A stretch of DNA of 64,000 nucleotides, from the NCBI RefSeq assembly GCF_022531965.1, contig NZ_CP092831.1, positions 2,923,001 through 2,987,000 on the forward strand. The letters run 5' to 3'. Shown here one piece after another: positions 58,170 to 64,000 of this stretch (positions are counted from its first letter, which is position 1; each line of letters begins with the position of its first letter). The position numbers were made by a program, and so were the translations under genes. Under the pieces are notes generated by a model. It was not told the origin of the DNA. It worked only from the letters and a program-made list of their open reading frames with translations, and searched no databases. The DNA is from Paenibacillus peoriae (GTDB lineage Bacteria; Bacillota; Bacilli; Paenibacillales; Paenibacillaceae).

Positions 58170-58183
58170 TAATAACGCTTTCA
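58170..58183 (-). promoter_or_regulatory. Catabolite-responsive element (cre) before the alpha-galactosidase gene
   Basis: Minus strand TGAAAGCGTTATTA matches the cre consensus TGWAANCGNTNWCA at 13 of 14 positions. It lies 35 nt before the start codon of the alpha-galactosidase gene, where CcpA would act as a roadblock when glucose is present. Confidence 0.65.
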
Positions 58184-58217
58184 AGTGGTTCGACATATTT
58201 TGAAAGGGGCTATGTAC

Positions 58218-60452
58218 ATGGCTAGTCTACAAGTTAACCAAAAGGAACGGACATTTCACTTAACGAACAAATACTGTAGTTATCTTTTCCGTGTCATGGA
58301 GAACGGGCAATTGGAGCATTTATATTACGGCAAAAAAATAGAGTACCTTGGTCAATATGACCGCTTTATCGAGCGAAGCTATCGTCCCGTGTCTGTCGGT
58401 GAGTTTGATAGTGACTTGGTGACATCGTTGGAAAGTATTAAGCAGGAATTTCCTTCTGCGGGAAGTGGAGACTTTCGAGAGCCAGCAATTGAGATCATAC
58501 AGGAGGACGGATCTCATATAATGGAGTTCACTTATGACCATTACGAGGTAATCACTGGAAAACCTAAAATTCCTCATCTTCCAGCTACGTTTTGTAAGGA
58601 AGCACATGAAGCAGAGACACTCCTCATCACGCTGACCGATTCTCTTACAGGAACGGTGGCCGTGCTTGCTTACACCATCTTCAGCGAACTGCCCGTGATC
58701 ACGAGATCCGTATCCATAACGAATTCCGGGAATAATCCCCTGAGAGTCAACCGTCTAATGAGCCTGAGTCTTGATCTTCCTGAAGCCGAATATGAAATTA
58801 TTCATTTATCAGGGGCTTGGGGCAGGGAACGTCATGTGGAGCGTACACCATTGAGACCTGGGCTACAGTCGATTGGGAGCACTCGAGGAATTAGTAGTCA
58901 TGTTCACAATCCATTTCTGGCGCTTGCCAAACCCGGATCACAGGAACACCAAGGAGAAGTATATGCGGTTAATCTCGTTTACAGCGGGAACTTTCTTGCC
59001 CAGGCGGAAGTGGACAGCTATTCAACTACCCGATTGATGATCGGCATTCATCCTGACAAATTCTGCTGGACCCTGAAGCCAGGAGAATGTTTTTATTCGC
59101 CTGAAGCAGTTCTGGTCTATTCTGAGAGCGGTTTAAATGGCATGAGCCAAGCATACCATAGCCTGTACAATAAACACTTAATTCGCAGCAGTTGGACCGA
59201 GCGGGAACGACCTGTATTGATCAATAACTGGGAGGGGACCTATTTTGATTTTACTGAGCAGAAAATAGTTGATATGGCAAAAAAAGCAGGTGAACTGGGG
59301 ATTGAACTCTTTGTCTTGGATGACGGATGGTTCGGTCGAAGAAACAATGATACCTCTTCCCTCGGTGACTGGTTTGAAAATCCTGAAAAGCTACCGAACG
59401 GGATCTCGAATTTGGCAAAGAAGATCAATCAGCTCGGGATGAAATTCGGTCTTTGGTTCGAGCCGGAAATGGTTAACTCCGACTCTCATATTATGAGGGA
59501 GCATCCAGACTGGGTTGTGGGAACACCCGGCCGTCAACGCAAGCATGGACGTCATCAATATGTTCTTGATTATTCCCAACCGCCTGTCGTGGATTACCTG
59601 TTTAAGTTAATGGATGACGTGCTCTCTTCTGCTCGGATCGAATACGTAAAATGGGATATGAATCGCTGTATTTCAGAAGCCTATTCGTTATCTCTGGGCA
59701 AGGAAAGACAGGGCGAATTTTTTCACCGCTATGTCCTGGGTGTATATGCTTTATATGAGAAGCTGATTACCGAACACCCTGAGATTTTGTTTGAGTCCTG
59801 TGCTTCCGGTGGGGGACGGTTTGATCCAGGGATGCTTTATTACGCTCCGCAAGCATGGACAAGCGACGATAGCGAGGCTATAGAACGTCTGAAGATTCAG
59901 TATGGCACTTCCATGGCCTATCCGCTTAGCAGTATGGGTGCTCATGTGTCAAGCATCCCGAACCACCAGGTAGGCAGAACGGCACCGCTGCAAACCAGAT
60001 CCAATGTCGCCTACTTTGGTATATTCGGTTATGAACTTGACCCATTGGCGTTGTCCGAAGAAGAGTGCAATGTAATTAAAAAACAAATACAAGTATATAA
60101 ACGTCACCGACGATTAATTACACAGGGAACCTTTTACCGTCTGCTAAGTCCCTTTGAAAAAAATGAAACAGCATGGATGACCATTGATGCAGAACATGAG
60201 CATGCTCTCGTCGGCTGGTACCAGGTTCTCTCACGCCCCAATGCAGCTTATTCACGGCTAAAGCTCATCGGACTGGACGAAATGGCAGTATATTTCGTGG
60301 AAGAATTGGACCGACGTTTTACAGGCAGCGAGTTAATGAACATCGGACTTATACTCACCCCGCCTTATAAGGCTGACCAGGATTTTAATATTGCGGAGAA
60401 ATATGATTTTTCATCTGAATTATTCACTCTAACTAAAGAGACTTCCTCGTGA
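58218..60452 (+). CDS. Alpha-galactosidase (GH36)
   Basis: 744 aa from ATG 58218 (AAAGGGG, 8 nt upstream). GH36 layout: N-terminal beta-supersandwich (to about 330), barrel with ELGIELFVLDDGWFGRRNND and FGLWFEPEMVNSDS, and C-terminal beta domain. Catalytic nucleophile Asp480 in YVKWDMNRCI; acid/base Asp550 in AWTSDDSEAIERL; the spacing of 70 residues equals that in the well-studied Geobacillus AgaA enzymes. CASGGGRFD is also present. No signal peptide, so intracellular. It hydrolyses melibiose or raffinose-type sugars. AraC regulator divergent, cre upstream. Confidence 0.95.
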   Translation: MASLQVNQKERTFHLTNKYCSYLFRVMENGQLEHLYYGKKIEYLGQYDRFIERSYRPVSVGEFDSDLVTSLESIKQEFPSAGSGDFREPAIEIIQEDGSHIMEFTYDHYEVITGKPKIPHLPATFCKEAHEAETLLITLTDSLTGTVAVLAYTIFSELPVITRSVSITNSGNNPLRVNRLMSLSLDLPEAEYEIIHLSGAWGRERHVERTPLRPGLQSIGSTRGISSHVHNPFLALAKPGSQEHQGEVYAVNLVYSGNFLAQAEVDSYSTTRLMIGIHPDKFCWTLKPGECFYSPEAVLVYSESGLNGMSQAYHSLYNKHLIRSSWTERERPVLINNWEGTYFDFTEQKIVDMAKKAGELGIELFVLDDGWFGRRNNDTSSLGDWFENPEKLPNGISNLAKKINQLGMKFGLWFEPEMVNSDSHIMREHPDWVVGTPGRQRKHGRHQYVLDYSQPPVVDYLFKLMDDVLSSARIEYVKWDMNRCISEAYSLSLGKERQGEFFHRYVLGVYALYEKLITEHPEILFESCASGGGRFDPGMLYYAPQAWTSDDSEAIERLKIQYGTSMAYPLSSMGAHVSSIPNHQVGRTAPLQTRSNVAYFGIFGYELDPLALSEEECNVIKKQIQVYKRHRRLITQGTFYRLLSPFEKNETAWMTIDAEHEHALVGWYQVLSRPNAAYSRLKLIGLDEMAVYFVEELDRRFTGSELMNIGLILTPPYKADQDFNIAEKYDFSSELFTLTKETSS

Positions 60453-60567
60453 TTGGATTATGACTTGAAGTAATGATATCAAAGACATGACTGAAGAGAG
60501 AAATCAAGGATTAAACGAAGAAGTGGTTATCCGTTATGCAGTGTCCGCTGTGTGGGAATTACGGATC

Positions 60568-60603
60568 AGAAGCAACTCAGTAATTGAGCTGCTTCTTTAT
60601 TTA
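60568..60603 (+). terminator. Rho-independent terminator of the alpha-galactosidase gene
   Basis: AGAAGCAACTCA (60568-60579), 5-nt loop, TGAGCTGCTTCT (60585-60596), then TTATTTAT. The stop codon of the convergent Gfo gene lies right at the stem. Confidence 0.7.
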
Positions 60604-61583
60604 TCAGGACCAAATACAAGATTGGCGGATTGCTTGGCTTTCTCAATGACATTCATGACCCTCTCACTGTGTTCAAGCATTTCTGAGACTTTTTCCAAAT
60701 CTTTTTCCTCGATGATACGGTCAAACTCAACGAATTCATCATACATTCGATGGGGATGATCTTTCTGATCCACCCGAATTGGTGTTTCCTTATTCGCAGT
60801 GTAATCAAAGCAGTCGCATATATTTGCTGAACTTGCCATGTGTATATAGCCCTTATTGCCTTGAACGTTCACTGCATTGGGAGCCGTACTGTCTTTTGAA
60901 CCTATGCAGACACACTTGAAATCACCGTAATCAAGCAGCAGCATACCTGAAGTATCAATTCCACGCTCCATGTTCGCCCAATACTGCACTTTCTTCGGGC
61001 TCCCGAAGAATCCAACAACCAAATGAATATTATATAAATTAATATCCATCAAGGCTCCACCAGACATCTCCGGATTAAACGCAGGTTGGATTATTCCCGC
61101 TTTGAAAGCTTCATACCGAGATGAGTATTGAGAATAGTTGCATTCCACTATTTTGATCTCACCAAGCTTAGGTAGATACTCCTTCATTGATAAATAATTT
61201 TTCAAATATTGATTCGTTATGGCTTCCACCAATACCAGTTTTCTTTGCTGAGCAATTTCTTTTAGCTCTAGAAATTCTTGCAAAGTGGAAGTAAACGGCT
61301 TCTCGCAAATGACATGTTTACCACTCAATAATGCTTCTTTGGCATATGAATAATGAAGATGATTAGGCAGTCCGATATAAACTGTATCCACATCACGACT
61401 CATCAGCATCTCGCTGTAATCCGAATAAACCTGAGATATTCCATATTTACTTTGTAAATCCAGTAATTTATCCTTGTGGCTAGGTCTAGAACAAATGCCC
61501 TTTAGTAAGATGGTCGGGATTTCCTGAATAAAGCTTAATAGATCCCCTACGATCATCCCTGCTCCGACAATTCCTAACTTCAT
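60597..61583 (-). CDS. Gfo/Idh/MocA family oxidoreductase
   Basis: 328 aa. KLGIVGAGMIVGDLLSFIQE, catalytic GKHVICEKPFTSTLQEFLEL, GGALMDINLYNIHLVVGFFG. Close in style to enzymes named YcjS/YvaA-like; scyllo-inositol or sugar dehydrogenase type. The start codon follows the preceding gene's stop by 1 nt, giving tight coupling with 61585. Probably used in an oxidoreductive sugar pathway with its partner. No transporter in this small operon. Confidence 0.92.
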   Translation of the reverse strand: MKLGIVGAGMIVGDLLSFIQEIPTILLKGICSRPSHKDKLLDLQSKYGISQVYSDYSEMLMSRDVDTVYIGLPNHLHYSYAKEALLSGKHVICEKPFTSTLQEFLELKEIAQQRKLVLVEAITNQYLKNYLSMKEYLPKLGEIKIVECNYSQYSSRYEAFKAGIIQPAFNPEMSGGALMDINLYNIHLVVGFFGSPKKVQYWANMERGIDTSGMLLLDYGDFKCVCIGSKDSTAPNAVNVQGNKGYIHMASSANICDCFDYTANKETPIRVDQKDHPHRMYDEFVEFDRIIEEKDLEKVSEMLEHSERVMNVIEKAKQSANLVFGPDK

Positions 61584-61584
61584 T

Positions 61585-62604
61585 TTAGTTACACTCCTCT
61601 ATACCTTTTTCAAGTATTTCCATACACATTATCGTTTCTTCGTCTTTAATCACTTTTTCTTTACCAATTACGATCGACTGATAAATATCGTCATACACTC
61701 GGGCATAGTCTCCCTTTTCAGAAACGATTTTTTCTTCATGATACTCGCCCTTATCATCAAGGTATGTTAAAATGCCATAATGCTCAGGCTGGTCGATGCC
61801 GAAATCGGCGTGTCCCTTAGGCAGATAGTATAATTTCAGATGCTCCTCCTGACGATCCTTTGTCTGCTTTATAAAAACGCCTTTTTTGCCGTATACAACA
61901 AAACTCGGCCGCTCTTTTAAACGAAAAAAGCTGGATTTGATGGATACCTTGAGTGAAGAATAATAAAAATCCAGATCAAAATAATCATTCATTCTTCCAG
62001 AACCGAGCAATTGGCGCACATCGTAATGGATCGTGTCAGGCTTCCCAAAATAGGAAAGGACTTGGTCAATGGTATGAGCACCATGTCCATATAGGTAACT
62101 GTTATATTTGGAAAAATGAGAGGTGGAGTTGGGGGTCTCAGGGCGATAATAATCGAAATGCATTTCCACCTCCAACAAATCACCGAGTTTCCCTGATTCA
62201 ATAACCTTCTTGGTAGTGAGGAAATCCGAATCGTAACGTCTGTTTTGATAGCACTGTATAATCAGATTTTTCTCTTTGGCATATTGGAAGATGGACACAG
62301 CTTCTTCTTTCGTTAACATAAAGGGTTTTTCAACAAGTACATTTTTCCCGTGGTCGAGTGCCATTTTCGCATAAGTGTAGTGGGATTCTAAAGGTGTACA
62401 GATAACAATCAACTGAATTTCCTTATCGTTCATTAGAGATTCAAGATTATCTGTATACTGCACGCCAGGGATTTTCTCCCACTCCCCTTTATCTGGATTA
62501 CGGGCGTAGATCGTCTTTACGTTCAAATGATCTCTGGTCAATGAAAAAGGAAGATGATACCGATTGGTGCTTTTGCCATTCCCAATATAACCGATGTTAA
62601 GCAT
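61585..62604 (-). CDS. Gfo/Idh/MocA family oxidoreductase (YvaA/IolX-like)
   Basis: 339 aa from ATG 62604, 8 nt after AGGGGG; the upstream in-frame ATG lacks an RBS. LNIGYIGNGKSTNRYHLPFS, catalytic GKNVLVEKPFMLTKEEAVSI, YQNRRYDSDFLTTKKVIESG, LYGHGAHTIDQVLSYFGKPD. The NRYHLPF start and NRRYDSDF motif are those of the YvaA/scyllo-inositol dehydrogenase branch. First gene of a two-gene operon and divergent from the RpiR regulator. Confidence 0.92.
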   Translation of the reverse strand: MLNIGYIGNGKSTNRYHLPFSLTRDHLNVKTIYARNPDKGEWEKIPGVQYTDNLESLMNDKEIQLIVICTPLESHYTYAKMALDHGKNVLVEKPFMLTKEEAVSIFQYAKEKNLIIQCYQNRRYDSDFLTTKKVIESGKLGDLLEVEMHFDYYRPETPNSTSHFSKYNSYLYGHGAHTIDQVLSYFGKPDTIHYDVRQLLGSGRMNDYFDLDFYYSSLKVSIKSSFFRLKERPSFVVYGKKGVFIKQTKDRQEEHLKLYYLPKGHADFGIDQPEHYGILTYLDDKGEYHEEKIVSEKGDYARVYDDIYQSIVIGKEKVIKDEETIMCMEILEKGIEECN

Positions 62605-62784
62605 ATTAATTCCCCCTAGGCTCTTTTTCATTTATTATAGAAGAAGAACGTTGATCGTAAAGGATTTGCCGCCAAAATGGTACAATCAACCGAATATTTT
62701 TAAAAATGTTTGTTTATTTTCGAACAAAATGTTTATTTTATATCCTTTATCAAACGTCATTTCAATTGAACCGGAGTGAACCTG

Positions 62785-63651
62785 TTGAAAATACTGATGC
62801 AATTATCCGAAATGCAAAACTTTACACCAAACGAAAAAAGCATTGCATCCTATATTTTGCTTCATAAGGAAAGTATCCTGCACTTAAATATTCAGGAGCT
62901 TGCAAAGGCAACATATACTTCGCATTCCGCGATTAATCGATTAACACATAAACTTGGGCTATCTGGCTTCAAGGAGTTCATAATCAAACTTGCTCGGGAG
63001 TTTCAGCAGAATACCCAGAACATTTCCAATGTAGACCCCAACTATCCATTTGGTTTTGATGAATCCCCACTTCAAGTGGCGAAAGAAATTGCAGAATTAA
63101 TGAAGGAAACGATAGAAAAAAACTTTACATTCATGGATGATGATTTATTGTCGCAAACAGCCCTATTGCTGGATCAAGCGAAAAGGATCTTTATATATGC
63201 GTTAGGAGATTCACAAATCCGTGCGAAAAGTTTCCAAAATAAATTAGTGAAAATTAACAAGTATGTGGTTATAGCTACGGAGCTGTCTGAGTGGGCGTAC
63301 CATACGGCTAATCTTACGCCACAGGATTGCGCTGTTTTTTTAACTTACCACGGAAAATCACCGATCTTTTTAAAAGCAGCAAAGCACTTTACACATGAAA
63401 ATATTCCCTTTATCACAATTACAGCAACCAGTCAAAATGAATTGGCCAAACTCAGTAATATCTGTATCCAGGTGCCTAATGACGAAGTAAAACATGCCAA
63501 GATTGGTACATTTTCGTCGCAAATTGCCTTTGACTATGTATTAAATGTGATCTACTCCTGTATCTATAAAATCGACTACTTAAAAAACATGCAATTCGCA
63601 ACACAATCGTTGAAGAATTCGCATCTCAATGACATGATGAATGACGTGTAG
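62785..63651 (+). CDS. RpiR/MurR family transcriptional regulator
   Basis: About 288 aa from TTG 62785 (CCGGAG, 8 nt upstream) or 291 aa from GTG 62776. HTH_6 domain (NEKSIASYILLHKESIL, LAKATYTSHSAINRLTHKLG, LSGFKEFIIKLAREF), then a SIS phosphosugar-binding domain (AKRIFIYALGDSQIRAKSFQ, AVFLTYHGKSPIFLKAAK, IPFITITATSQNELAKL). Such proteins sense phosphosugars. Divergent from the Gfo/Idh/MocA pair, which it probably controls. Confidence 0.9.
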   Translation: MKILMQLSEMQNFTPNEKSIASYILLHKESILHLNIQELAKATYTSHSAINRLTHKLGLSGFKEFIIKLAREFQQNTQNISNVDPNYPFGFDESPLQVAKEIAELMKETIEKNFTFMDDDLLSQTALLLDQAKRIFIYALGDSQIRAKSFQNKLVKINKYVVIATELSEWAYHTANLTPQDCAVFLTYHGKSPIFLKAAKHFTHENIPFITITATSQNELAKLSNICIQVPNDEVKHAKIGTFSSQIAFDYVLNVIYSCIYKIDYLKNMQFATQSLKNSHLNDMMNDV

Positions 63652-63723
63652 AGGGATTAGCTTCTCTCTAACTGCAAAATAAGCGGCAATTTATAATTAT
63701 ATATGGTTGTTCTTCGACAAATA

Positions 63724-63760
63724 AGGTCTAGTTAGTTTTATGCTAACTAGACCTTTTTCT
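63724..63760. terminator. Bidirectional rho-independent terminator
   Basis: AGGTCTAGTTAG (63724-63735), 7-nt loop, CTAACTAGACCT (63743-63754), TTTTTCTTTT on the plus strand. It separates the convergent RpiR and ArsR genes. Confidence 0.9.
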
Positions 63761-63761
63761 T

Positions 63762-64000
63762 TTATTGCTTCAAGCCCATCAGTACGGCCGACAGCAAGCT
63801 AGGAAAGCGTTCATTTAAATCGTCGTAACGGATAGAAATAAAGCGTTGGGTTCCCTCTATTCTCGTATGAATGACCCCTGATTCCCGAAGAACCTTAAAA
63901 TGATGAGACAAGGTTGACTTTGGGGCTGAAATATCTAGCGAGCTACAGGATTGCTCCCCGTTTTCGTCTAAAATCTGGATGATATTAAGCCGAATGGGGT
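63762..64000 (-). CDS. ArsR family helix-turn-helix regulator (N-terminus beyond window)
   Basis: 79 codons of the C-terminal part, ending in TAA at 63762. PIRLNIIQILDENGEQSC, LDISAPKSTLSHHFKVLRES and GVIHTRIEGTQRFISIRYDD form the winged helix (recognition helix KSTLSHHFKVLRE, wing IEGTQRF). No Cys metal-ligand pair in the visible part, so a metal-sensor role is not indicated. The first helix and start lie outside the window. Confidence 0.85.
   Translation of the reverse strand, partial: PIRLNIIQILDENGEQSCSSLDISAPKSTLSHHFKVLRESGVIHTRIEGTQRFISIRYDDLNERFPSLLSAVLMGLKQ

Overview
The window looks like chromosomal DNA of a low-to-mid GC spore-forming Firmicute, most likely Paenibacillus or a close relative. 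The grounds are strong Shine-Dalgarno sites (GGAGG type), frequent TTG/GTG starts, sigma-A promoters, abundant carbohydrate-use genes with LacI/AraC/GntR/RpiR/LysR regulators, and large secreted wall enzymes. No rRNA, tRNA or CRISPR array was recognised. This is a judgement from gene style; no search was run.

Layout. 0-5.8 kb: a cupin gene with three in-frame stops beside an intact LysR gene, a CDF metal exporter with a clear promoter and SmtB/ArsR-type operator, a 3' fragment of a GH1 6-phospho-beta-glucosidase, and a frameshifted GLUG-repeat surface protein. 5.9-17.4 kb: an intact co-directional envelope locus: response regulator, sensor kinase, lipoprotein, OatA-like O-acyltransferase with SGNH domain, a free-standing SGNH copy, an LCP ligase-like protein, an M14 peptidase and a second membrane acyltransferase. 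Both acyltransferase genes follow the same 42-bp upstream element. 17.5-20.3 kb: transposon-end-like repeats, an integrase remnant, and a decayed cupin/TetR/alcohol dehydrogenase group related to the intact group at 27.5-32.4 kb. 20.3-27.2 kb: MFS exporter, aldo-keto reductase, LysR, and a beta-glucoside PTS plus 6-phospho-beta-glucosidase pair.

27.5-32.4 kb: a TetR-controlled redox/electrophile cluster (aldo-keto reductase, tautomerase, flavodoxin-fold quinone reductase, CMD protein, SDR, cupin). 32.5-36.7 kb: DUF3737 protein, PatB-type C-S lyase, a stretch of unrelated gene fragments (Fe-ADH, glyA, phage terminase), BluB, and a recombinase remnant. 36.7-40 kb: a MITE-like element and an exported amidase gene flanked by inverted TGACACAAAGT repeats. 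40-43 kb: a rifampin-phosphotransferase-type enzyme with a possible small RNA upstream. 43.8-47.3 kb: GntR regulator and uxuA-uxuB with a palindromic operator. 47.3-51.5 kb: a second TetR redox cluster whose operator recurs in front of two target genes.

51.7-64 kb: a LacI-controlled operon (two Gfo/Idh/MocA oxidoreductases, ThuA-like protein), a GlcU-type sugar transporter, AraC regulator divergent from a GH36 alpha-galactosidase with a cre site, two more Gfo/Idh/MocA enzymes, an RpiR regulator and the end of an ArsR-family gene.

The strongest candidates for something undescribed are the envelope-acylation locus with its shared 42-bp element, the two TetR redox clusters (one with a decayed sister copy), and the repeat-flanked amidase cassette. 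A striking background feature is the number of genes broken by single in-frame nonsense codons rather than by frameshifts.
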